Positions 46,326-54,596 of a stretch of DNA of 64,000 nucleotides are shown in pieces (the first letter of the stretch is position 1; the number at the start of each line of letters is the position of its first letter). Below the pieces are notes generated by a model that had not been told where the DNA came from, searched no databases, and saw only the letters and a program-made list of their open reading frames with translations. A program made the translations under genes and the position numbers. Where the stretch lies: NCBI RefSeq assembly GCF_900105735.1, contig NZ_LT629793.1, positions 868,001 through 932,000 of the forward strand, in the 5' to 3' direction. The stretch comes from Pseudomonas yamanorum (lineage in GTDB: Bacteria > Pseudomonadota > Gammaproteobacteria > Pseudomonadales > Pseudomonadaceae).

Positions 46326-47258
46326 TCACGCCTGATTGGCCCGGGGGTCAATCCAGCGGTTGATCAAATCGACGGCCAGGTTCACCAGCACGTACACCGT
46401 GGCCGCAAGCAGGGTCACCCCCAGCACCATCGGCACGTCTTTGTTGCTGGTGGCATCGAGCATCAAGCGCCCGATGCCCTGGCGTGCAAACAGCAATTCC
46501 ACCACCACCGCGCCGCCCAGCAGGCTGGCGAACACGAACCCGGCCAGGGTCACCAACGGCACCAGCGCGTGGCGCAAGGCATGACGCAGGCGCACGGCGG
46601 TTTCGGACAGGCCGCGGGCACGGGCCATGGCGATAAAGGGTTGTTCGAGGGTGTCTTCCAGGGACTGGCGCAGCAGTTGGGTCAGCACCGCAGCCACCGG
46701 CAAGGCCAGCGCAACCGAGGGCAGGATCAAGGAGCGCCAGCCTACGGAACCGGACGGCGGCAACCAGTGCCAATGAAACGAAAACACCAGCAACAACAAC
46801 ATGCCGATCACAAACGAAGGCGCCGACGACAGCACCAGTTCGCTGCCGGAGACGACTGAGCGCACCCAGCGCGAACGGTTGGCGGTGAGGATCGCGCACA
46901 CCAGGGCCAACACCACTGCCAGCAGCGCGGCGCTCAAGGACAGTTGAATGGTGGCGCCGATCTGCTCGGCAATCGCCTGCTGCACCGGAATACGCAGGCG
47001 ATAGGACTCGCCGAGGTCGCCATGGGCCAGGCGTACCAGGTAATTGCCGTATTGCACGATCAGGGGCTGGTCCAGGCCGTATTCGGCACGCACCCGGGCC
47101 AGCAGCTCCGGTGTGGGCATCGAGTCCGGGCCGCCGAGGATTGCCAGCGCCGTATCTCCGCCGCTGAAATTGACGGCGAGAAAGGTCAGCGTCGCAGCGC
47201 CCCACAGTACGCCGATGCCCGCCAGCAGGCGCCAGGCGATGGATTTGAACAGGCTCAT
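46326..47258 (-). CDS. ABC transporter permease, DppB type (operon B)
   Basis: A 310-aa permease with TLTFLAVNFSGGDTALAILG, YGLDQPLIVQYGNYLVRLAH and MARARGLSETAVRLRHALRH. It overlaps the binding-protein stop by 4 nt. Unlike operon A, the partner permease is separated from it by two enzyme genes. Confidence 0.91.
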   Translation of the reverse strand: MSLFKSIAWRLLAGIGVLWGAATLTFLAVNFSGGDTALAILGGPDSMPTPELLARVRAEYGLDQPLIVQYGNYLVRLAHGDLGESYRLRIPVQQAIAEQIGATIQLSLSAALLAVVLALVCAILTANRSRWVRSVVSGSELVLSSAPSFVIGMLLLLVFSFHWHWLPPSGSVGWRSLILPSVALALPVAAVLTQLLRQSLEDTLEQPFIAMARARGLSETAVRLRHALRHALVPLVTLAGFVFASLLGGAVVVELLFARQGIGRLMLDATSNKDVPMVLGVTLLAATVYVLVNLAVDLINRWIDPRANQA

Positions 47259-48958
47259 GGTTGCCCCCGGTCCAGCCAGATGCTGGTGAAGAACGGTACG
47301 TTGTGGGAGGTATCAAAAATCACGCCTTGAACTTGCCGGCCATACGCGGTGAGCACCTGGCTTTCCACCGAAGGCACCGCCGGGACGGTTTCGGTCAGGC
47401 GCTTTTGCGCTTCGCCGTAGAGCGCCTGCAATTCAACCGGGTCGCGGGATTGGCGAGCGGCGCTGAGTACCCGATCCAGCTCGGCATCACGGAAGCGCCC
47501 GACGTTCTGGCCGATGATCTTGTCGGTGCTGATGGCCTGGCTGTGATAGAGCACGAACAGGCCGTCGGGTGTGTTGGTGTGCCAGTAACCGCCGGCCAGT
47601 GCCTGAAATTTCCCGGCGTAGCGTTTCTCGGTCACCCGGGTCAGCGGCAGCATTTCGATGGGCATCTCAAACCCGACTTTTTTCAGGTCGGCCTGGATGG
47701 CCACCGAGACGCTGGCGGGAAACGCCGGGTTGTCATAGGACAGCATTGTTGCCTTGAGGCGCTGCCCATCCTTCGTGCGATAACCCTGGGCATCGCGCCC
47801 GGTCCAGCCGGCGTCGTCCAGCAGCGCATTAGCGGCTTTGACGTCGTAGGCCAGGGCGTCGTTGTTGGGTTGATAAAACCGGGTGTTGGCCGCCAGGAAA
47901 TCCGCCTTGGCGATGTATTCGCCGAAGCCGGAAATCCACGCCAACCCTTCGCGGTCGATGGCCTTGGCGACTGCGCGGCGCACGCGTACATCGTCAAACG
48001 GTGGCTGTTCAACGTTGAAGGTCATGCTGCGGCTCGGGTTGCCTTTGCGGATCCGGCTGCGCATCACCAGGTTCGGGTTGGCGCGGATCGCAGCGGCGTT
48101 CTGGGCCGGCGCGTCGAGGGCGAAATCCGACTGGCCGGACTCCAGCGCCGTGAAGCGGATCATGGCTTCGGGGACGTAGCTCAACTCGATGCGGTCCAGG
48201 TAGGCCTCCCCCTTATGCCTTGTCACCGGTGGTGCCCAGTCGTAGCCGGGGCGCTTGATGAACACCGCACCCTGGTCACGGGTGTAGCTCTGCAACAGGA
48301 ACGGGCCGCTGCCGATGGGATGTTCAGCGATGGTCTTGGGCGCTTCGCGGATCTGTTTTGGCGAGATCATGCTCAGCCAGGACTGCGCCAGCACGTCGAG
48401 GAGGGGTGTGTAGGGTTCACGCAAGTGGGCTTCGAAGGTGTAGTCATCGATGACCTTGCCGCCCAGGTATGGCGCGATGTAGGCCGCCGCCAGCGGGGAC
48501 TTGGTCGCCGGATCGCGCATGTGCTCCAGGTTGGTTTGCAGCGCCTGGGCGTTGAATTTCTCGCCGTCGCTGAAGGTCACGTCATCGCGCAGGTGAAAGG
48601 TGTAGGTCTTGCCGTCCTCGGAGATGTCCCAGGAACGGGCCAGCCATGGGCTGATATTGCCCTGCTCGTCCTGGTACACCAGGCAGTCGTAGAGAATTCG
48701 GCCCATCCATTGGATGTTGCCGTTGGATAAGGCGTGAACATCGAAACTGCCGGCGTCGGAGGCGGCGGACACTCGCAAAGTTCCACCGCTGCGACCCGGT
48801 GAAGGCTCATAAAAGTCCGTCGCCGAATAAGTCACCACACCGTTAGTCACAGTGCCATCAGCCACCGAAGTTTCATGTTGTGGTGCCGCAGCCGGTGAAC
48901 AGGCATTGATCGCCAGGGACAGTGATATAACCGCCGACAGTTTCAGAATGGTTGTCAA
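47255..48958 (-). CDS. ABC transporter substrate-binding lipoprotein, SBP_bac_5 (operon B)
   Basis: A 567-aa precursor beginning LTTILKLSAVISLSLAINAC, a lipoprotein signal with Cys at residue 20. Family motifs follow: GGTLRVSAASDAGSFDVH, LARSWDISEDGKTYTFHLRD and GSGPFLLQSYTRDQ. I chose a TTG start at 48958 because AAGGAA lies 7 nt upstream and the signal peptide starts there; longer frames have no site. A sigma-54 promoter is 57 bp upstream. Confidence 0.86.
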   Translation of the reverse strand: MTTILKLSAVISLSLAINACSPAAAPQHETSVADGTVTNGVVTYSATDFYEPSPGRSGGTLRVSAASDAGSFDVHALSNGNIQWMGRILYDCLVYQDEQGNISPWLARSWDISEDGKTYTFHLRDDVTFSDGEKFNAQALQTNLEHMRDPATKSPLAAAYIAPYLGGKVIDDYTFEAHLREPYTPLLDVLAQSWLSMISPKQIREAPKTIAEHPIGSGPFLLQSYTRDQGAVFIKRPGYDWAPPVTRHKGEAYLDRIELSYVPEAMIRFTALESGQSDFALDAPAQNAAAIRANPNLVMRSRIRKGNPSRSMTFNVEQPPFDDVRVRRAVAKAIDREGLAWISGFGEYIAKADFLAANTRFYQPNNDALAYDVKAANALLDDAGWTGRDAQGYRTKDGQRLKATMLSYDNPAFPASVSVAIQADLKKVGFEMPIEMLPLTRVTEKRYAGKFQALAGGYWHTNTPDGLFVLYHSQAISTDKIIGQNVGRFRDAELDRVLSAARQSRDPVELQALYGEAQKRLTETVPAVPSVESQVLTAYGRQVQGVIFDTSHNVPFFTSIWLDRGQP

Positions 48959-49015
48959 TGACGCTTCCTTAGAGGAACTCGATAAACACTGAAAGTTTGC
49001 AACTACAGGCTGTAA

Positions 49016-49031
49016 TGCAGTGAGCATGCCA
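49016..49031 (-). promoter_or_regulatory. Sigma-54 promoter of operon B
   Basis: Minus strand TGGCATGCTCACTGCA has GG-N10-GC spacing with near-consensus boxes. The predicted start point is near 49005, about 47 nt upstream of the TTG start. Confidence 0.85.
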
Positions 49032-49164
49032 GACTTTCAGAAACGCCATCCTGATCACTAAACAGGTACGAAACCCTTACAGACCGGGAAAATCCATAGC
49101 AAACACTTATATGGTTATACCCGTTATACGACCTTAAGTTGTTGGTAGCTTTACACACTGCTTA

Positions 49165-49220
49165 TCAACTGTTGCGTTTGCGACAGTTGAAGCAAATCCG
49201 GCCAACAGAGTTAACTGTTG
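49165..49220. promoter_or_regulatory. Candidate SfnR enhancer: two inverted CAACTGT repeats
   Basis: TCAACTGT (49165-49172) and ACAGTTGA (49183-49190) form a perfect 8-bp inverted repeat with a 10-bp gap. CAACAG (49203-49208) and CTGTTG (49215-49220) form a second perfect one with a 6-bp gap. They lie midway between divergent sigma-54 promoters (about 84-139 bp from the right one, 134-190 bp from the left), a position from which both could be served. Confidence 0.58.
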
Positions 49221-49303
49221 AAAATTAAACACTGATTCAAAACAAAGTATCCCGCAGAACACTTCTCCCCCACTAAGCGCCCGTAATTCTTGGAAAATAG
49301 CAT

Positions 49304-49319
49304 TGGCATAGAAACTGCT
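49304..49319 (+). promoter_or_regulatory. Sigma-54 promoter of TonB receptor 2
   Basis: TGGCATAGAAACTGCT has GG-N10-GC spacing. The predicted start point is near 49331, which rules out the longest open frame and supports the ATG at 49392. Confidence 0.86.
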
Positions 49320-49391
49320 CAGAGCGAAACAGGCATGACTATTCGAATAGAAAGCTGGGGCTCATTTATCTATTCACAAGGAACACGCTTA

Positions 49392-51542
49392 ATGGATCCG
49401 ATCTTTCGGGGAGAGTTGCAAAAGTTGACACTTGCCGTTCGGCAAGCCACTTGGCTGGCGATGCTGGGACTGGGCTCGGCCCTGGTCTTTTCCGCCAGCG
49501 CACAGGCAGAGGATGAGGTCACACCGACAACCGGTACGCGGCTAAAGACCGTGACGGTGGAGGCACAAAAAATCACGCCCGTTGAGGCGGCAAAGAGTCA
49601 GTTGTCCGAGGTGCCCGGCGGCACCAGCGTGGTAGACAGCGAACAGGTGGCCAAGGGACGGACCGCCACCTTGCAGGACACCCTCGCCTATCAACCGGGT
49701 GTGTTCGTGCAGTCCACCGGTGGCAATGACGCGGCCAAGATCTCCATCCGTGGCTCAGGGGCCAACACCTCGCCGGGGTATTTCCGTGAGGGCATCAAGT
49801 TCCTGTTCGACGGCCTGCCGATCACCGGCCCGGGCGGCACACCCTACGAATTCCTCAACGGCTCGGGGGTGAACTACACCGAAATCCTGCGCGGCGCCAA
49901 CGCCTTCCAGTACGGCGCACTGAGCCTTGGCGGCGCCATCAACTTCGTCAACCAGACCGGCTACACCGCGCCCGGGCTACGGGTGCGCGCGGAAACCGGG
50001 AGCTACGGCTACAACAAGCAAAGCCTGAGTGTCGGCGGCGTCGAGGGCGCGTTCGATTACTACCTGAATGCCGACAACTACCGCAGCGATGGCTACCGCG
50101 ATTACAGCCTGTCGAAAAGCCAGGGCGTAGTGGCGAACTTTGGCTACCGCTTCAGCCCGCAACTCGAATCCCGGGTGATGCTGCGTTACCGCGACGAGTT
50201 CCACAACGACCCGAGCGCCACCACCCTGGATGCGGTGAAGCACCACTCCGACCGCGCCAGTGCCACCGCCGAAAGCAGCGGCGCCGGCAGCCGTCGCCCC
50301 GGCAGCGTATGGCTGGGCAGCAAGACCACCTACACCTTTGAGGACGACGCCACCCTGTCGGTGGGCTTCGTCTACTACCAGTACGCCCACAACAACAGCC
50401 CGAACAGCCCGAGCAACCCCAGCTACTGGGACTGGCATGACCTGAGCGCGGTGATCAACTACGACCGCCGCGACACCCTGTTCGGCCACGAAAGCCGCTC
50501 CAGCCTGGCCTTCACCTCCACCGAACACCTCAAGGGCCAGGTCGACTCCACCTTCGCCAACAAACAGACCCGCAAGTTCGTCGACTACAGCTCGTCTTTC
50601 GATCACGTGTTCTCCGTGGGCAACGACCTGGAACTGGTGGACGGCCTATGGCTGACCAGTGGCGTCTCGGCGATCAACGTACGGCGCCATGCCGACGTCA
50701 AGGAAGCCCTGGTGGCCAACACCACCACGTACCCGAGCGATGTCACCTACGACAACTGGAGCCTGGCACCGCGAATCGGCGTGCGTTACGAGTTCACCCC
50801 GCAACTGCAAGTGTTCGCCAACGTCAGCCGCTCCGTCGACCCACCGGCGTCGTGGGAATACTCCGGCTCCGGGCCGACCTCGCCGTACGTACGGCCGCTG
50901 GTGGAACAGAAAGCCAATACCGTGGAAGTCGGGATCAAGGGTTCATCGGGCATCTTCGACGGCAGCCTGGCGCTCTACCGCTCGTGGGTGAAAAATGAAT
51001 TGCTCAACGTGCAGATCATTCCGGCCACCTCCACCGCAGCGGCGGTAACCGGTGCATTCAACGCCACACCGACGATCCATCAAGGGATCGAGGCCGGCTT
51101 GAATACGCGCCTGTGGGAAAACACCTCGGGTGAAAAAATCACCCTGCGCCAGGTGTACACCTACAACGACTTCTACTACCGGCACGACCCGACCTTCGGC
51201 GACAACCAACTGCCGGGAATTCCGAAGCATATCTATCAGGGCGAGGTGCAGTATCAGCACCCGGCGGGCTTCTATACCGGGGTGAACGTGCAGTCGGCTT
51301 CGCGTACGGCGGTGGACTATGCCAATAGCTTCTACGCGCCCTCCTACACAATCTTCGGGGCGAACGTGGGGTATGAAACGCCGAGCAAGGACTGGAAGGT
51401 GTCGCTGGATGTGAAGAACCTGACCAATCAGAAGTACGTGACTGCGGTGCAGCCGTTGTATGACGCGAAGGGCCAGGATACGGCGTCGTTGTATCCGGGG
51501 GATGGGATTGGGGCTTATGTGGCGGTGGAAATGCGCTATTGA
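49392..51542 (+). CDS. TonB-dependent outer-membrane receptor 2
   Basis: A 716-aa precursor starting MDPIFRGELQKL with a signal sequence (LAMLGLGSALVFSASAQA). The TonB box is LKTVTVEAQ, the plug includes AYQPGVFVQSTGGNDAAKIS and LSLGGAINFVNQTG, and the barrel ends VAVEMRY (terminal aromatic). AAGGA lies about 9 nt before this ATG, and the sigma-54 start point lies after the earlier in-frame codons. It is paralogous to the receptor at 23238. It probably imports the same class of sulfur compound across the outer membrane. Confidence 0.88.
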   Translation: MDPIFRGELQKLTLAVRQATWLAMLGLGSALVFSASAQAEDEVTPTTGTRLKTVTVEAQKITPVEAAKSQLSEVPGGTSVVDSEQVAKGRTATLQDTLAYQPGVFVQSTGGNDAAKISIRGSGANTSPGYFREGIKFLFDGLPITGPGGTPYEFLNGSGVNYTEILRGANAFQYGALSLGGAINFVNQTGYTAPGLRVRAETGSYGYNKQSLSVGGVEGAFDYYLNADNYRSDGYRDYSLSKSQGVVANFGYRFSPQLESRVMLRYRDEFHNDPSATTLDAVKHHSDRASATAESSGAGSRRPGSVWLGSKTTYTFEDDATLSVGFVYYQYAHNNSPNSPSNPSYWDWHDLSAVINYDRRDTLFGHESRSSLAFTSTEHLKGQVDSTFANKQTRKFVDYSSSFDHVFSVGNDLELVDGLWLTSGVSAINVRRHADVKEALVANTTTYPSDVTYDNWSLAPRIGVRYEFTPQLQVFANVSRSVDPPASWEYSGSGPTSPYVRPLVEQKANTVEVGIKGSSGIFDGSLALYRSWVKNELLNVQIIPATSTAAAVTGAFNATPTIHQGIEAGLNTRLWENTSGEKITLRQVYTYNDFYYRHDPTFGDNQLPGIPKHIYQGEVQYQHPAGFYTGVNVQSASRTAVDYANSFYAPSYTIFGANVGYETPSKDWKVSLDVKNLTNQKYVTAVQPLYDAKGQDTASLYPGDGIGAYVAVEMRY

Positions 51543-51634
51543 GTCATCGCATAACCTTAGCTGTCGATGTTCTTATTCCTCACGCCCGGCGATGGGTAAA
51601 TTGTTAGCCACGTATCTCATTGAGGAAGTGGCTA

Positions 51635-52375
51635 ATGTCTGAGTCTCGATCCGAGCCTGTGGTGTGGGTTGCCGGTGTGGGTGCCGTGGCCGGCCTGGGA
51701 GCGGCGCTGGCGCGACGCTTCGCGCGGGAGGGTTTGCAGGTGGCTGTCAGCGGCAGGAGCCCCGACAAGTTGCAGGCTGTGGTCGAGGGCATCCGTGCGC
51801 TCGGCGGGGATGCGGTAGCTATCGTGGCGGACTCGGGAATCGAGTCCGAGGTGATCGCCGCCAGCCAGCAGATCAGCCAGTTGGGCCCCCTCAAGGCCGC
51901 GATCTTCAATGTCGGCAACTCCGTCGCAGCGCCCACCCTGGAGTTGAGCGCGCAGCTGTTCGAGCAGACCTGGCGGGCCTCGACCCTGGGCGGCTTCCTG
52001 TTTGCCCGCGAGGCCACCCGTTTGCTGCTCGACAGTGGTGGCGGCAGCCTGTTGTTCACCGGGGCTACCGCTTCATTGCGAGGCAAGCCACCGTTCGCCG
52101 CCTTTGCTGCCGCGAAGGCGGGCTTGCGCTCACTGAGCCAGTCATTTGCCCGCGAGTTCGGGCCACAAAACGTGCACGTCGCCCATGTGGTCATCGATGG
52201 CGCCATCGACGGTGAGCGCGTGCAAAGCCGGGCCCCGGATTACCTGGCGCGACTGGGGGAAGACGGTGCGCTGAAACTCGAAGACATCGCCGACGCCTAT
52301 TGGTACCTGCACACCCAACCGCGCAGCGCCTGGACCCAGGAACTGGACCTGCGGCCCTTCAAGGAACCCTTCTGA
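51635..52375 (+). CDS. SDR-family oxidoreductase lacking the catalytic Tyr
   Basis: A 246-aa Rossmann protein with nucleotide motif GVGAVAGLGAALARRFAREG (a variant of GxxxGxG) and GRSPDKL. The NNAG position reads FNVGNS. The catalytic Ser is in FTGATASLRG, but the YxxxK motif reads FAAAK, so Tyr is replaced by Phe. The ATG at 51635 has GAGGA 8 nt upstream. It follows the TonB receptor by 92 nt with no clear terminator, so it may be co-transcribed. The substrate is unknown and the activity may be altered. Confidence 0.8.
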   Translation: MSESRSEPVVWVAGVGAVAGLGAALARRFAREGLQVAVSGRSPDKLQAVVEGIRALGGDAVAIVADSGIESEVIAASQQISQLGPLKAAIFNVGNSVAAPTLELSAQLFEQTWRASTLGGFLFAREATRLLLDSGGGSLLFTGATASLRGKPPFAAFAAAKAGLRSLSQSFAREFGPQNVHVAHVVIDGAIDGERVQSRAPDYLARLGEDGALKLEDIADAYWYLHTQPRSAWTQELDLRPFKEPF

Positions 52376-52403
52376 AAACCGCCTCACGCCTGGAGGATTG
52401 TTC

Positions 52404-53237
52404 ATGGGAACTCATCAGACTCATCTCGCCCCGCCATCGGTCATCGGCGAACTCAACTACCTGCTGGACACCGGCGAGCGACCGGTGAACTACACCTTTC
52501 CGCAGCCAGACGGCACACCCAAGCGCAACGGCGTGCTGGACCCCACCCAAGTGAGTATTCACAACGCCCGGTTGCTCGACGAACCGGCTCATCTGGATCG
52601 CAACGGTTTCGAAAGGATCGACCACACCAGCACGGTGCCTGACCTGGAAAACGATGATCAGGTCCGTGAACACTACTATCCGGAAACCGAAGCCTTGCTC
52701 AAGCAACAGACCGGAGCGGTGAAAGTGGTGATCTTCGACCACACCATCCGGGTGGACGAGCACGGACGCGAGGACCGCGGGCTGCGTGAGCCGGTGCGGT
52801 ACGTGCATAACGACCAGACCGAGCGCTCGGCGATTCGCAGGGTACGTGATCATTTGCCTGCGGATGAGGCTGAACAGCGGCTGCTGAAACGGTTTGCGAT
52901 TATTAACGTCTGGCGGCCGATTGGTGCGCCGGTCCTGAGTACCCCACTCGCCCTGTGCGATGCGCGAAGCATGGCCGAGAGCGACTTGCTGCCCAGCGAC
53001 CTGGTGTATCGGGACAAGGTTGGCGAGACTTTTTCGGTCAAGGCCAATCCCGCACATCGCTGGTATTACTACCCGCAGTTGCGGCCGGATGAGGTGCTGC
53101 TGTTGAAGATCCATGACTCGCGTAGCGATGTTGCAAGGCGCAGCGCACATACGGCGTTTGATGACCCGACTACGCCGGTGGATGCACCGCCAAGGAGGAG
53201 TATCGAGGTGCGGGCGTTGGTGTTTTTTGGGGAGTGA
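52404..53237 (+). CDS. CmcJ/NvfI-family oxidoreductase
   Basis: A 277-aa protein resembling the CmcJ/NvfI family (related to cephamycin 7-alpha-methoxylation partner and fungal isomerase/oxygenases). Visible blocks are INYLL-like GELNYLLDTGERPVNYTF at the start, VIFDHTIR, VRYVHNDQTERSA (possible metal-binding His/Asp), NVWRPI and LLLKIHDSR near the end. The ATG at 52404 has GGAGG 7 nt upstream. It follows the SDR gene by 28 nt, so the two are likely a pair. Function within sulfur acquisition is not established. Confidence 0.78.
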   Translation: MGTHQTHLAPPSVIGELNYLLDTGERPVNYTFPQPDGTPKRNGVLDPTQVSIHNARLLDEPAHLDRNGFERIDHTSTVPDLENDDQVREHYYPETEALLKQQTGAVKVVIFDHTIRVDEHGREDRGLREPVRYVHNDQTERSAIRRVRDHLPADEAEQRLLKRFAIINVWRPIGAPVLSTPLALCDARSMAESDLLPSDLVYRDKVGETFSVKANPAHRWYYYPQLRPDEVLLLKIHDSRSDVARRSAHTAFDDPTTPVDAPPRRSIEVRALVFFGE

Positions 53238-53743
53238 GGGCGAGTCTGGAGAGAGGCCTGGTAACTTCGGAGCGCACGTCCGACCACGCGTTTGAAGGCT
53301 ACTCACCTGACCTGGCGCGGTACGCCATTGAAGCAGCACCCGACTTGCCTGCCTCGGTGCTGAATCAAAGCGTCGATATCTTCTGCGATGTCGCCTACCG
53401 GACCAATGGTGGCGGCGGCATTCATACGCGTGCCGGGTCGGCTCGTCGTTGCGAAACCTGCATTCTCGCGTCTGGTCACGTTGCTGAGGCCGTTGATGCC
53501 AGGCCCGCTCCATCGCTCCGGGACGGCATTGCCGTGTTGTCGTGGGTGCGAAAAAGCGGCTATATCAGCCACGATCATCGAACGGCAGCAGAAACTGTTC
53601 GGCCCGCTGCCGACCATTGAGGATTTTGTGACGAGTTACCGCCGGGATCGGTGCTTGTTCAAGTGAGGATTGTCTTGGAAGTTTAATCGGCAAGTTAAGG
53701 CAAGCGGGGAAATAAGGGCATCCCGCAAAAGTCACGCAAATGA
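53238..53743. other. Region without a convincing gene; possible relic
   Basis: Several overlapping frames on both strands cover this stretch, but none has a ribosome-binding site or recognisable domain. A shift of frame around 53440 would join two plausible coding stretches (DLARYAIEAAPDLPASVLNQ and PLPTIEDFVTSYRRD), which suggests a decayed gene on the plus strand. I cannot name it. Confidence 0.4.
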
Positions 53744-53774
53744 AAAAGGCCAATGCTGTGTGCATTGGCCTTTT
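53744..53774 (-). terminator. Intrinsic terminator of tRNA-Pro
   Basis: A 13-bp stem AAAAGGCCAATGC/GCATTGGCCTTTT with a 5-nt loop, ending in T on the minus strand, 13 bp past the tRNA 3' end. Confidence 0.88.
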
Positions 53775-53786
53775 CATTGAAATATA

Positions 53787-53863
53787 TGGTCGGGACGGAG
53801 TGATTCGAACACTCGACCCCTAGCACCCCATGCTAGTGCGCTACCGGACTGCGCTACGCCCCG
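53787..53863 (-). tRNA. tRNA-Pro (anticodon GGG)
   Basis: A 77-nt tRNA on the minus strand. It has acceptor CGGGGCG pairing with CGTCCCG, encoded CCA, D-loop AGTCCGGTAGCGC, anticodon stem CTAGC/GCTAG with loop ATGGGGT (anticodon GGG), and T-loop TTCGAAT. It is the usual tRNA downstream of the ihfA-merR pair in Pseudomonas. Confidence 0.97.
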
Positions 53864-53953
53864 ACTAGGCGTTTTACTGGGTTCGCTTCGCAACGAAGCG
53901 ATCAGGAATATACCGCAAGCTTTTGAAATGTGGAAGTATTTTAAAAGCCGGAA

Positions 53954-54310
53954 TTACTTCTTCAAAACCACCAGCACATCTTCGAGTTCGGAGATCATCT
54001 GGCGGATCATTTGCTTGTACTGGGTGGTGTCGTCTTTGGCTTCATCACCGGACATACGCTGGCGCGCGCCACTGATGGTGAACCCCTGGTCGTACAGCAA
54101 CGCACGGATCTGTCGGATCATCAGCACATCCTGGCGCTGATAATACCGACGGTTCCCGGTGCGTTTGACGGGGTTGAGTTGAGGAAACTCCTGCTCCCAA
54201 TAGCGCAGCACGTGCGGTTTTACCGCACAGAGCTCGCTGACTTCACCAATGGTGAAGTAGCGTTTGCCTGGGATGACGGGCAGTTCGTCGTTATGACTTG
54301 GTTCCAGCAT
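53954..54310 (-). CDS. MerR-family transcriptional regulator
   Basis: A 118-aa protein with an N-terminal MerR HTH ([20 protein letters not shown], then [20 protein letters not shown]) and a short helical tail ending [10 protein letters not shown]. It lacks effector-binding cysteines. The ATG at 54310 overlaps the ihfA end by 20 nt, with GAGG just upstream. It is conserved next to ihfA in pseudomonads. Its targets are unknown. Confidence 0.9.
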   Translation of the reverse strand: MLEPSHNDELPVIPGKRYFTIGEVSELCAVKPHVLRYWEQEFPQLNPVKRTGNRRYYQRQDVLMIRQIRALLYDQGFTISGARQRMSGDEAKDDTTQYKQMIRQMISELEDVLVVLKK

Positions 54311-54593
54311 AAGCCTCAACTCGGGCCTTCAACTTCTGCCCTGGACGAAAGGTGACCACACGGCGAGCCGTGATCGGGATTTCTTCTCCCGTTTTTGGAT
54401 TGCGGCCAGGCCGCTGGCGTTTGTCCCGCAGGTCAAAATTGCCGAAACCGGACAATTTGACCTGTTCGTTGTCTTCAAGAGCGTGCCTGATTTCTTCAAA
54501 GAACAGCTCGACCAATTCCTTGGCCTCGCGCTTGTTCAGGCCCAGCTCTTCATACAGACGTTCCGCCATCTCAGCTTTCGTCAAAGCCCCCAT
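54291..54593 (-). CDS. ihfA: Integration host factor subunit alpha
   Basis: A 100-aa HU/IHF protein ([20 protein letters not shown]) with the signature [20 protein letters not shown], including the Pro-tipped arm. It bends DNA as a heterodimer with IhfB. IHF is also the usual architectural helper at sigma-54 promoters such as those in this window. It starts 3 nt after the pheT stop, as in other gamma-proteobacteria. Confidence 0.97.
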   Translation of the reverse strand: MGALTKAEMAERLYEELGLNKREAKELVELFFEEIRHALEDNEQVKLSGFGNFDLRDKRQRPGRNPKTGEEIPITARRVVTFRPGQKLKARVEAYAGTKS

Positions 54594-54596
54594 ACG

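Noticed and set aside
49290..49391. Longer N-terminus for TonB receptor 2
   Set aside because: The sigma-54 promoter at 49304-49319 would lie inside it, and a good ribosome-binding site and signal peptide begin at 49392.
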